Positions 1 to 7,577 of a stretch of 16,993 bases of DNA are shown piece by piece; positions within the stretch are counted from its first letter, which is position 1, and every line of letters starts with the position of its first letter. The notes under the pieces are model-generated. The model had not been told where the DNA came from, did no database searches, and worked only from the letters and a program-made list of their open reading frames with translations. Source of the stretch: Sulfurovum sp. (GTDB lineage Bacteria > Campylobacterota > Campylobacteria > Campylobacterales > Sulfurovaceae); contig DYMW01000002.1 in the NCBI GenBank assembly GCA_020721385.1, forward strand, positions 1 through 16,993, in the 5' to 3' direction. Made by a program: the position numbers and the translations under genes.

Positions 1-130
1 TACCTAAAATAAGCTTAAAAGGATACTCTTTAAAATTATAAAACCCACAAAATAGTGCTTTTCTAAAACTTAAATATAGCTTCAAAAAGATATTTCTTTT
101 CTTTAAACCCCCTGTCAAGTATAATACCAT
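1..130 (-). CDS. Possible 5' fragment of a leftward gene, open at window edge
   Basis: Reading leftward from an ATG at 128-130, the frame has no stop for 43 codons and runs off the window. It would encode a basic, hydrophobic N-terminus rich in Lys, Leu and Phe. I do not recognise it. There is no Shine-Dalgarno sequence before the ATG. The region is so AT-rich that Lys/Phe/Leu codons arise by chance, so this may simply be intergenic DNA between udg and whatever lies to the left. Apart from the udg promoter elements, I see nothing else in positions 1-156. Confidence 0.2.
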   Translation of the reverse strand, partial: MVLYLTGGLKKRNIFLKLYLSFRKALFCGFYNFKEYPFKLILG

Positions 131-150
131 CAACAAAAATACGCTACAAT
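120..150 (+). promoter_or_regulatory. Tandem -10 boxes before udg; possible leaderless start
   Basis: A perfect TATAAT lies at 120-125 and a second -10-like TACAAT at 145-150. The second sits six bases before the udg ATG at 157, so transcription from it would begin at or next to the start codon. No Shine-Dalgarno sequence precedes the ATG; the bases just before it are all C. Neither box has a convincing -35 partner, which is usual for sigma-70 promoters in Campylobacterota. The leaderless reading is an inference. Confidence 0.45.
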
Positions 151-156
151 ACCCCC

Positions 157-819
157 ATGAAAAACCTACACAATGCCCTACTTTTAAAACAACTCTATCA
201 GCTCAAAGCACTTGGTTATACTTATACCAATACGCAACCATTTTCTTATGAAGAACAAAATACTTTAAAGCTACCCAACTCTTTGGTTGCCTTAAAACAA
301 CAAGCCATAAATTGTCATCTGTGTGCTTTGAGTAAAAGCCGTAATAAGGTTGTTTTTGGAGAGGGAAATGAACAAGCTTTGGTGATGTTTATTGGTGATG
401 CACCGATTGATTTAGAAGACTCAATGGGACAACCATTTTTAGGTCGTGGGGGTGAAATGCTTACCGCAATGATAGAAAAAGTTTTGAGATTGTCACGACA
501 AGAGGTTTACATTACCAATCTGCTTAAATGCCATCCATTGGCAACCCAAGAGGCTGATGAATCACAAATACATACCTGTAAAGCCTATCTGTTTAAAGAG
601 ATAGAGTTAATAAAACCCAAGATTATTGTGACGTTAGGAGAGAAAGCTTACCACTATTTAACCAATGATAAAAGTAATTTAAAAGAGATAAGAGGAACAT
701 TGATAAACAAAGAAAATCATACAATTATTCCTACCTATCATCCCAATTTTTTATTAAAAAACCCCTCTTTAAAAAGAGAAGTTTTTATGGACTTACAGAA
801 AGTAAAATCGTTGTTATAA
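157..819 (+). CDS. udg: Uracil-DNA glycosylase, family 4 type (Fe-S)
   Basis: Likely removes uracil from DNA to start base-excision repair of deaminated cytosine. The 220-residue protein has the four cysteines expected of the [4Fe-4S] cluster of family-4 enzymes: C53 and C56 (CHLC), C125 (LLKCHPL) and C141. The uracil-pocket motif follows at 80-99 (GDAPIDLED then GQPFLGRGG), and the late histidine motif is YHPNFLL, with H195. The usual first motif is close to GEAPGxxED; here Glu is Asp and Gly is Ile, so specificity could differ and a related SPO1-polymerase-like UDG-fold protein is the alternative. The first ATG is the only plausible start because the next methionine is at residue 79 or beyond. 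The gene converges on clpB with a single base between the two stop codons. Confidence 0.85.
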   Translation: MKNLHNALLLKQLYQLKALGYTYTNTQPFSYEEQNTLKLPNSLVALKQQAINCHLCALSKSRNKVVFGEGNEQALVMFIGDAPIDLEDSMGQPFLGRGGEMLTAMIEKVLRLSRQEVYITNLLKCHPLATQEADESQIHTCKAYLFKEIELIKPKIIVTLGEKAYHYLTNDKSNLKEIRGTLINKENHTIIPTYHPNFLLKNPSLKREVFMDLQKVKSLL

Positions 820-820
820 C

Positions 821-3394
821 TTAAGAAACCGTTGTAACCATCTCTCCATTTTGAACGTCAAAGGCAACAGATGAGCCTTCGGTTACTTTGTCTTCTAAAA
901 TCAATTCAGCAAGTCTGTCTTCTACCTCATCATACAAAGCTCTTTTTAGAGGTCGAGCACCATATACAGGGTCAAAACCAACTTGAGCAATATAGGCTTT
1001 AGCCGATGGACTGAGTGAAATGTGTATCTCTCTTTGAGCCAACTTCTTCACAATTCCTGCAAATAGAATATCCACAATGCTCGTAATCGCTTCCAAATTC
1101 AGAGGATTAAAAATCACAATGTCATCCAAACGGTTTAAAAACTCTGGTTTAAAATACTTTTTAAGTTCAGTATTTACCGCCTCTTCGCGTTGGGTTCTGT
1201 CAGAAAATTGCATAATTTTATCCGATGCAATGTTTGATGTCATAATGATAATAGTGTTTTTAAAATCAATCGTTACCCCTTTATTATCCGTAAGGCGACC
1301 ATCATCAAGCACTTGTAATAAGGTATTAAACACATCAGGATGGGCTTTTTCTATCTCATCAAAAAGTACCACAGAGTAAGGTTTTCGGCGTACCGCTTCG
1401 GTTAATTGTCCACCTTCATCATAACCCACATACCCAGGAGGTGCACCCACCAAACGTGAAGCTGCGTGTTTCTCCATGTACTCACTCATGTCAATTCTTA
1501 TTAGCGATTTTTCAGAATCAAACAAGAACTTGGCTAAGGTTTTTGCCACCTGTGTTTTACCCACACCTGTAGGTCCTAAGAACATAAATGAACCTATTGG
1601 ACGATTGGTGTCACTGAGTCCTGCTTTGTTACGTTTAATCGCTCGTGCCACGGCTTTTAACGCTTCATTTTGACCCACCACTTCTTGATTTAAAATGCTC
1701 TCTACATTTAAGATTTTATCTTTTTCACTCTGTAGCATTTTATTAACAGGAATACCTGTCCAACGGCTTACAATACTCGCAATCATCTCTTCATCAACCG
1801 AGTTTTTAAGCAGTGTTCCCACTTTGGTCATGTTTTTCCAACGTTGTTCAAGTTCACGTAATGCAACCTCTTTGGCAGGAATCTCTCCATGTTTAATCTC
1901 GGCTACTTTAGAAAAATCCCCTTCACGTTCTGCCATAGAGGCTTTCACTTTCAACTCTTCAATTTGCGTTTTAATTTTAGCTTGGTCATTAAAGACTGCT
2001 TTTTCATTGTCAAATTGACTTTGTAAAGCAATTCTCTCTTCATTTAAGTCAGCCAACTCTTTTTCAATGCTCTCTAATCGTGATGCATTTTTTTCATTGG
2101 CTTCCATCAAAAGAGCCTCTTTTTCAACACGCAAAGTAGTCAATGCCCGTTTTGCTTTTGATAAATTGGTTGGCTCACTCTCAATTTGCATCTTTAACTC
2201 AGCTGCTGCCTCATCAATAAGGTCAATTGCTTTGTCAGGTAAAAATCGGTCGGTAATGTAACGGTCACTCAATTTGGCAGCAGCCACCAACGCCGAATCT
2301 GTAATGGTTACATTGTGGTGTGACTCCAAACGCTCTTTAATTCCCCGTAAAATTTGTAATGCTTCATTAATAGAAGGCTCTTCCACTTTAACAGGTTGAA
2401 AACGACGTTGTAAAGCGGTATCTTTTTCAAAATATTTTCGATACTCTTTAAGCGTTGTTGCTCCAATGGTATGCAATTCACCCCGTGCCAAAGCAGGTTT
2501 TAGAATGTTGGCGGCATCCATACTACCTTCACTGGCTCCCGCTCCAACAATGGTATGAATCTCATCGATAAACAAGATAATGTTTCCTGCTGATTTTACT
2601 TCATCTACCACAGCTTTCAGTCGGTCTTCAAACTCACCACGATATTTTGCTCCTGCAATTAATCGGCTCATATCCAATGAAATAACACGCATATTTTGTA
2701 AGCTTAAAGGCACCTCTTTATTTACAATACGTTGAGCCAAACCTTCAACAATCGCTGTTTTACCTGTTCCTGGTTCACCAATTAAAATAGGGTTGTTTTT
2801 GGTTTTACGAATCAGAATTTGCATCATACGTTGCACCTCTTCATCTCGTCCTATCACGGGGTCTAGTTCACCATCTAACGCTCTTTTATTTAAATCAATT
2901 CCATACTGATCCAATGCTTCTAACGCTTCATCGGCACTTTGTGTATCAATGCTTTTCCCACCACGAATGGACTCTAATGTTTTCTTTAATTCATGCAAAT
3001 CAATATATTTACTCATGGTTTGAACAATAAAAGGAGCATTGATATTGGCAATAATCCATGTATCCACCGACAAATATTGGTCACCATTTGCCGTCATATT
3101 TCCTTCGGCTTGTTGTAGTGAAGCAACCAACTTTTGTGACAAACGAATACTCTCTTTGGTTACACTTGAAACACTGGGTAACTTTTTGGCAGCACTTTTC
3201 ACCTCTAACTCAATGGCTGCTTTATCAATATTCATTTTATTAAATGCTTGGTGTAAAAGTGAATTGGTATTGGTTAATAATGCCCATAATATATGAATAG
3301 GGTCAACTTCTTGATTTTTATTATGTAAAGCTAATGAGACACCTGATTCAATAGACGAACTCATCTGGTGTGTTAATTTTTCTAGTATACTCAA
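821..3394 (-). CDS. clpB: ATP-dependent disaggregase ClpB (Hsp100)
   Basis: Cytoplasmic hexameric AAA+ chaperone that extracts polypeptides from aggregates together with DnaK/DnaJ/GrpE. Its 857 residues match the family length. Domains in order: Clp N-domain (about 1-145), first ATPase domain with Walker A GEPGTGKT (206-213) and Walker B ILFIDE (273-278), a coiled-coil middle domain (about 400-525) that separates ClpB from ClpA, and a second ATPase domain with Walker A GPTGVGKT (607-614), pore loop GYVGYDEGG (654-662) and Walker B VVLFDE (675-680). There is no ClpP-binding IGF/L loop that I can see. The start codon is TTG (3392-3394), supported by AAGGAAG four bases upstream; the next in-frame ATG (codon 11) lacks such a site. 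The gene is monocistronic as far as visible, with a strong promoter and paired operators upstream. Confidence 0.97.
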   Translation of the reverse strand: MSILEKLTHQMSSSIESGVSLALHNKNQEVDPIHILWALLTNTNSLLHQAFNKMNIDKAAIELEVKSAAKKLPSVSSVTKESIRLSQKLVASLQQAEGNMTANGDQYLSVDTWIIANINAPFIVQTMSKYIDLHELKKTLESIRGGKSIDTQSADEALEALDQYGIDLNKRALDGELDPVIGRDEEVQRMMQILIRKTKNNPILIGEPGTGKTAIVEGLAQRIVNKEVPLSLQNMRVISLDMSRLIAGAKYRGEFEDRLKAVVDEVKSAGNIILFIDEIHTIVGAGASEGSMDAANILKPALARGELHTIGATTLKEYRKYFEKDTALQRRFQPVKVEEPSINEALQILRGIKERLESHHNVTITDSALVAAAKLSDRYITDRFLPDKAIDLIDEAAAELKMQIESEPTNLSKAKRALTTLRVEKEALLMEANEKNASRLESIEKELADLNEERIALQSQFDNEKAVFNDQAKIKTQIEELKVKASMAEREGDFSKVAEIKHGEIPAKEVALRELEQRWKNMTKVGTLLKNSVDEEMIASIVSRWTGIPVNKMLQSEKDKILNVESILNQEVVGQNEALKAVARAIKRNKAGLSDTNRPIGSFMFLGPTGVGKTQVAKTLAKFLFDSEKSLIRIDMSEYMEKHAASRLVGAPPGYVGYDEGGQLTEAVRRKPYSVVLFDEIEKAHPDVFNTLLQVLDDGRLTDNKGVTIDFKNTIIIMTSNIASDKIMQFSDRTQREEAVNTELKKYFKPEFLNRLDDIVIFNPLNLEAITSIVDILFAGIVKKLAQREIHISLSPSAKAYIAQVGFDPVYGARPLKRALYDEVEDRLAELILEDKVTEGSSVAFDVQNGEMVTTVS

Positions 3395-3420
3395 TTTTCT
3401 TCCTTTTTAAAATTTACTCA

Positions 3421-3456
3421 ACTAAGTTTAGTCTTTTTAATTATACTAAGTTTAGT
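3421..3456 (-). promoter_or_regulatory. Two identical 12-bp dyads: candidate clpB operators
   Basis: The minus-strand sequence ACTAAACTTAGT occurs twice without mismatch, at 3445-3456 and 3421-3432, exactly 24 bp apart. Each copy is an imperfect palindrome, ACTAA-N2-TTAGT. The upstream copy lies between the -35 and -10 boxes and touches the last base of the -10 box. The downstream copy begins at the predicted transcription start. This is the layout of a repressor operator pair. The motif resembles neither CIRCE (HrcA) nor the HAIR element (HspR). The binding protein is unknown; a small winged-helix dimer such as an Rrf2- or MarR-type regulator is a guess. Confidence 0.65.
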
Positions 3457-3469
3457 TCTTAATTGTCAA
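3440..3469 (-). promoter_or_regulatory. clpB promoter, consensus -35 and -10
   Basis: On the minus strand TTGACA (3464-3469) is followed by an 18-base spacer and TATAAT (3440-3445). Both hexamers match the sigma-70 consensus exactly, which is unusual beside the weak -35 boxes elsewhere in the window. Transcription should begin near 3433, giving a leader of about 38 bases before the TTG codon. So strong a promoter on a heat-shock gene suggests that expression is held down by a repressor; the adjacent dyads fit that. Confidence 0.8.
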
Positions 3470-3533
3470 GGTTATAAATAAGAATTAAAGAACAATCATT
3501 TAAGAGAACGATGTTAGGGAACTTTTATCAATT

Positions 3534-3561
3534 TTGGATAAAATATACATCTTTATATACT
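3534..3561 (+). promoter_or_regulatory. Probable ctpA operon promoter
   Basis: TATACT at 3556-3561 makes a good -10 box, with a TTGGAT -35-like hexamer at 3534-3539 and a 16-base spacer. The predicted start near 3568 lies inside the longest open frame but just before the ATG at 3586, which supports the shorter form of CtpA. Divergence from clpB leaves about 120 bp between the two transcription starts. Confidence 0.45.
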
Positions 3562-3585
3562 ACTGATGGGATTAATAATAATTAT

Positions 3586-4899
3586 ATGATAAGTAAAAAC
3601 AAAAAAGCAATACTCCTTGGCTTTATATCTACGATAACTGCCTCACTCATTTTAGCAACAAGTGCTCAGGCTGATAATTCAAAGATGGATGCCGACAGAA
3701 CATCAGACCTTGAAGCATATTTAGATTTTGTAAGATTCAAAGAAACTGTTATCTCTCAGTATGTCGATGAAATTTCAACAAAAGAGTTTTTTACTTTAGC
3801 AAAAAAAGGTGTTTTGGCGAACCTTGATGCCCACTCTTCTTATATGGATGAAGAGGAATTTAAAGAGCTTAGTATTCAAACCAATGGAGAATTTGGTGGA
3901 TTGGGTATTACGGTAGGTATGAAAGATCATGTTTTAACCGTTATTGCACCCCTAGAAAGTACCCCTGCAGATAAAGCAGGAATTAAAGCTGGTGATATTA
4001 TTTTAAAAATTAACGATCAAGCCACCTTGGGAATGACCATTGATAAAGCCGTATCGATTATGCGTGGAAAACCAAAAACCGATATTGAATTAACGATTGT
4101 CAGAGAAGGTGAAAGTAAACCATTGATTGTTAAAATTGTACGGGATATTATTGAAATTCAATCGGTTTATGGAAAAACCATTGGTGAAGATATTTTATAT
4201 TTACGGATTACCTCCTTTGATCAAAAAGTAATATCTGGGATGCAAGATACCCTTGAAAAATATGCCAAAAAATATAAAGGAATTATTATTGATTTACGAA
4301 ACAACCCAGGTGGACTGCTCAATCAAGCCATTGATGTTGTTGATATGTTTGTTGATAAAGGAGCCATTGTTAGCCAAAAAGGACGTATAGCTGAAGAAAA
4401 TCTTGTCTACAATGCTACGTCAAAAAACACCAATACCAAAACTCCTTTGGTAGTATTGGTTAATGAAGGAAGTGCAAGTGCGAGTGAGATTGTCTCGGGT
4501 GCATTACAAGATTATAAACGTGCAGTTATTGTAGGTAAAAAGACATTTGGAAAAGGATCTGTTCAAGTGGTCATGCCAACGAGTGACAGTGAAGCAATGC
4601 GTTTGACCATTGCACGATACTATTTACCAAGTGGAAGAACCATTCAAGCAGTTGGTGTAACACCAGATATAGAGGTAGCATTTGGTGAAATCAAAACAGC
4701 TGAAGAGGGTATCTCTATTACTGAAAAAGATTTACACAAACACCTTGAAAGTGAATTGGAAAAAGTGGATGGCAAACGCCTTAAAGATGAGAAAAAAGAA
4801 GACAAAACCATTATTACAGAAGAGGAAATTTATAAAGATTCTCAACTAAAAAGTGGTATTGACATTCTTAAAGCATTAATGATTACAAAAAACAAATAA
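3586..4899 (+). CDS. ctpA: Carboxy-terminal processing protease, S41A family
   Basis: Exported serine protease that trims or degrades periplasmic proteins from their C-termini. Starting at the ATG at 3586 gives 437 residues beginning with a classical signal peptide (basic MISKNKK, hydrophobic core, probable cleavage after AQA at residue 29). The open frame reaches back to an ATG at 3511, but those extra 25 residues would bury the signal peptide and lie mostly upstream of the predicted transcription start. A PDZ domain follows (about 100-185, with GGLGITVG and AGIKAGDIIL), then the S41 domain with DLRNNPGGLL. The catalytic Ser-Lys dyad is predicted to be S298 in GSASASEI and K323 in TFGKGSVQ, 25 residues apart as in characterised members. 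The C-terminal tail is charged. First gene of the run through 8569; purC begins 11 bases after the stop. Confidence 0.93.
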   Translation: MISKNKKAILLGFISTITASLILATSAQADNSKMDADRTSDLEAYLDFVRFKETVISQYVDEISTKEFFTLAKKGVLANLDAHSSYMDEEEFKELSIQTNGEFGGLGITVGMKDHVLTVIAPLESTPADKAGIKAGDIILKINDQATLGMTIDKAVSIMRGKPKTDIELTIVREGESKPLIVKIVRDIIEIQSVYGKTIGEDILYLRITSFDQKVISGMQDTLEKYAKKYKGIIIDLRNNPGGLLNQAIDVVDMFVDKGAIVSQKGRIAEENLVYNATSKNTNTKTPLVVLVNEGSASASEIVSGALQDYKRAVIVGKKTFGKGSVQVVMPTSDSEAMRLTIARYYLPSGRTIQAVGVTPDIEVAFGEIKTAEEGISITEKDLHKHLESELEKVDGKRLKDEKKEDKTIITEEEIYKDSQLKSGIDILKALMITKNK

Positions 4900-4910
4900 G
4901 GACAGAATAG

Positions 4911-5630
4911 ATGGAAAAAAAAGCGTTACTCTACGAAGGTAAAGCAAAAAAAATTTGGTATACAGAAGATGAAACTCTTTTGATTTCTGAATTTAAAGAT
5001 GATTTAACTGCTTTTAATGGAGAGAAAAAGTCAAGTGAAGAGGGCAAAGGTGCCCTAAACAACAAGATTTCAACAGAACTTTTTAAAATGCTTAACAAAA
5101 AGGGAATTCCTACACACTTTGTATCAATGATTGATGACAATCACATGCTTCATAAAAAAGCAAATGTTATCTTAATTGAAGTCATTGTAAGAAACATTGC
5201 CACAGGAAGTTTGAGTAAAAATCTTGGTATTGAAAATGGGAAAGTTCTTCCATTTACTTTGGTTGAATTTGACTATAAAAATGATGCCCTTGGTGATCCA
5301 AAACTCAACGACCAACACTGTCTTATTTTAGAATTGGTTAAAAATACCGATGAATTAGACTATATTCGATACATGGCAAGAAGAATCAACACCATCCTTC
5401 AAGCATTCTATGCAAGTAGAGAATTAACCTTAGTGGATTTTAAACTTGAATTTGGTAGAGACCTAGATGGAAACATTATTCTTATCGATGAATTAAGCCC
5501 TGACAACTTTAGACTTTGGGATGCAAATTCGGGAGAGAGCATGGACAAAGATAGATTTAGAAAAGGTTTAGGTGGTCTTAAAGTGGCGTATGAAGAAGTA
5601 TTAAACAGAATATTAGGAGATGTAAAATAA
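4911..5630 (+). CDS. purC: SAICAR synthase (PurC)
   Basis: Catalyses ATP-dependent joining of aspartate to CAIR in cytoplasmic de novo purine synthesis. The 239-residue length is normal for a stand-alone bacterial PurC. Visible family motifs are the nucleotide-loop start LLYEGKAKKIW (7-17), the signature IEVIVRNIATGS (89-100), LVDFKLEFG (174-182) and DELSPDNFRLWD (193-204). The usual Pro-Ile-Glu at the start of the signature is Leu-Ile-Glu here, a mild change. A Shine-Dalgarno AAGGA stands about ten bases before the ATG. The stop codon shares its last A with the purS ATG (TAATG), implying translational coupling. Confidence 0.97.
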   Translation: MEKKALLYEGKAKKIWYTEDETLLISEFKDDLTAFNGEKKSSEEGKGALNNKISTELFKMLNKKGIPTHFVSMIDDNHMLHKKANVILIEVIVRNIATGSLSKNLGIENGKVLPFTLVEFDYKNDALGDPKLNDQHCLILELVKNTDELDYIRYMARRINTILQAFYASRELTLVDFKLEFGRDLDGNIILIDELSPDNFRLWDANSGESMDKDRFRKGLGGLKVAYEEVLNRILGDVK

Positions 5631-5869
5631 TGACAGCAATTGTAAATGTGTTTTTAAAAAATGGTGTACTCGATCCTCAAGGAAAAGCGATTCATCATGC
5701 CCTTGATGCCATGAATTTTGAAGGTGTTGAAGATGTTCGTATGGGTAAACAAATCGTTTTAAAACTTCATAGTACCAACAAAGAAGAGGCGTTAAAAGAG
5801 GTTGAAAAAATGGCTGAAGAGATTTTGGCAAATACTGTTATTGAAGATTATACCATCGAGTTAATATAA
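5630..5869 (+). CDS. purS: FGAM synthase subunit PurS
   Basis: Small structural subunit of the three-part phosphoribosylformylglycinamidine synthase (PurS, PurQ, small PurL), thought to help channel ammonia from PurQ to PurL. The 79 residues match the family. Typical features are an N-terminal strand of the type VNVFLKNGVLDPQG, then GVEDVRMGKQ, and an amphipathic helix that includes EALKEVEKMAEEIL. It overlaps purC by one base at its start and purQ by one base at its end. The presence of PurS predicts a short, stand-alone PurL elsewhere in the genome; purL is not in this window. Confidence 0.95.
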   Translation: MTAIVNVFLKNGVLDPQGKAIHHALDAMNFEGVEDVRMGKQIVLKLHSTNKEEALKEVEKMAEEILANTVIEDYTIELI

Positions 5870-6543
5870 TGAAACATGTAGCTATCTTACAATTTCCAGG
5901 AACAAACTGTGATTTAGATACCAAATATGCTTTTGAAAAGTTGGGATGTAGCACAACTGTTGTATGGCATAAAGAGAAAACACTTCCCCAAAACACTGAC
6001 TTAGTAGTCGTGCCAGGTGGATTTTCTTATGGTGATTATTTACGTTCTGGTGCCATTGCTAAATTCTCTCCCATTATGGAAGCTGTAAAAATTTATGCCA
6101 ATGATGGAGGAAAAGTTTTAGGAATTTGCAATGGTTTCCAAATTTTAACCGAAGCAGGACTTTTACCAGGAGCTTTAAAACGTAATATTGGATTGCATTT
6201 TATCTCTAAATTTCAAACTTTAAAAGTGGTAAACAACAACAATGATTTTTTACAAAAATGTCATAAAGATGAAATTCTTAACATTCCAATTGCCCATGCA
6301 GATGGTAACTACTATATTGATGAAGAAGGATACAAAGCCTTAGAAGCCAATGACCAAATTTTGGTACGTTATGCCAATGAAGTTGGTGAACCCATGGTTG
6401 TCAATGGTTCAGTGACCTCTATTGCTGGTATTTGTAATAAAAATAAAAATGTATTCGGACTCATGCCTCATCCTGAACGTGCGTTGGAACTTATTTTAGG
6501 CTCACAGGATGGTGTCAAAATGTTAGAGGGACTTATCGCCTAA
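5869..6543 (+). CDS. purQ: FGAM synthase glutaminase subunit PurQ
   Basis: Class-I glutamine amidotransferase that releases ammonia from glutamine for FGAM formation by PurL. The 224 residues are typical. The start QFPGTNCDLDT (8-18) is the PurQ signature. The oxyanion-side loop VVPGGFSYGDYLRSGAIA is complete (48-65), the nucleophile is C87 in LGICNGFQIL, and the remaining triad residues are H201 and E203 in MPHPERA. The HADGNYY element (143-149) is also characteristic. Its ATG overlaps the purS stop and its stop overlaps the next ATG, both as TAATG. Confidence 0.97.
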   Translation: MKHVAILQFPGTNCDLDTKYAFEKLGCSTTVVWHKEKTLPQNTDLVVVPGGFSYGDYLRSGAIAKFSPIMEAVKIYANDGGKVLGICNGFQILTEAGLLPGALKRNIGLHFISKFQTLKVVNNNNDFLQKCHKDEILNIPIAHADGNYYIDEEGYKALEANDQILVRYANEVGEPMVVNGSVTSIAGICNKNKNVFGLMPHPERALELILGSQDGVKMLEGLIA

Positions 6544-7577
6544 TGTTCAACCTAAAATCATATACTTTATTGGTTGGTTTTTTTCTTCTACTTATAACAA
6601 CCCTCCATGCGGATAATGTGGAATACAGTTATGTTCCTAAAAAAGTATATGAAAAACAGGTTTTTCCAATTAGCTTTTTAACCACCAACCGTGAAAAAGA
6701 TGATGATATCTCTTTTACTTTTGAGGGGTCAAAACAACCTATTTTAGAAAAACCTGTTATTATTCGTAATGGTGCAAAAACCTTCCATACTTTCTATTTT
6801 AAAACCACCCAAAAAGTCTTTCAAATTCCAGAAGTTCATATCAATTTCAATGGTACAGAAGAGGTTTTAGCAGGGGTAAATATTCCTGTTCAAAAACTTC
6901 TCAACAGAGAGAATTTTTCAGGGGTTATTGCATCAGGGCTTAAAATAAAAAGTTATCAATCCTCTATTTATGATGAACACACCAATCTTATTGCCATTGC
7001 AATTGAAGCTTACGATGCCAATTTAGAAGACATCTATATGCCTCAAGCAATGAAAGATGGTGTTGAAAATGAGCAACGTGAAGGGTCAAGAATGGAGATT
7101 AACTACTATATTGTATTGCCTTCCACACAAAAAGATTTAACTTTCTCTTACTTTGATACCATTAAAGAAACCTTTGTTGAACAAACCATTCCCATTATTA
7201 TTCAAGATGGAGAAGTAGCTGCACAAACCGATTTGAACCCAAAAGATGACAGTTTTGAGGCACTTAAAAAATATGCACTAATTACTTTAACAGCACTTTT
7301 TTTACTGCTTTTTCTTTGGAAAAAAGATTTCTTCTATTTGATTATGGGAGTTGTGGCATCGGGTGTTCTTTTAACTTTTTATACGCCAATCTCAACTGTT
7401 TGTGTTAAAGAAGGCTCCCCCCTCTATATTGTACCAACAGCCAACAGTACGACCAGTATCCATATTGACCAAAGATTTACAACCACCAAACTCGGTGAGC
7501 GTAATGACTTTATAAAAATAGAATACAAAAATGGCATGGTAGGATGGATAAAACATGAAGATATTTGTGACAATTAG
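6543..7577 (+). CDS. Membrane-anchored periplasmic protein with SH3-like domain
   Basis: Function not recognised. The 344 residues begin with a signal peptide (hydrophobic to about 20, likely cut after LHA at 23). Residues 24-230 are rich in alternating beta-type sequence, loosely like the beta-sandwich part of BatD-type proteins; that resemblance is only an impression. Two membrane helices follow (about 243-259 and 262-282) with basic residues in the short loop between them. A bacterial SH3-like domain closes the protein (about 286-342), with a GMVGWIK motif near its end. The topology would place both soluble parts in the periplasm, where SH3-like domains often bind peptidoglycan. The ATG overlaps the purQ stop, and the 3' end overlaps the acyltransferase gene by 23 bases, so it is embedded in the operon. 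Confidence 0.8.
   Translation: MFNLKSYTLLVGFFLLLITTLHADNVEYSYVPKKVYEKQVFPISFLTTNREKDDDISFTFEGSKQPILEKPVIIRNGAKTFHTFYFKTTQKVFQIPEVHINFNGTEEVLAGVNIPVQKLLNRENFSGVIASGLKIKSYQSSIYDEHTNLIAIAIEAYDANLEDIYMPQAMKDGVENEQREGSRMEINYYIVLPSTQKDLTFSYFDTIKETFVEQTIPIIIQDGEVAAQTDLNPKDDSFEALKKYALITLTALFLLLFLWKKDFFYLIMGVVASGVLLTFYTPISTVCVKEGSPLYIVPTANSTTSIHIDQRFTTTKLGERNDFIKIEYKNGMVGWIKHEDICDN

Noticed and set aside
1077..3296. Several plus-strand open frames of 60-107 codons inside clpB
   Set aside because: They are antisense shadows of a clearly coding ClpB frame; none has a ribosome site or family-like sequence.
3511..3585. N-terminal extension of CtpA from the upstream ATG
   Set aside because: The extra 25 residues precede a textbook signal peptide, and the best -10 box (3556-3561) lies inside the extension.
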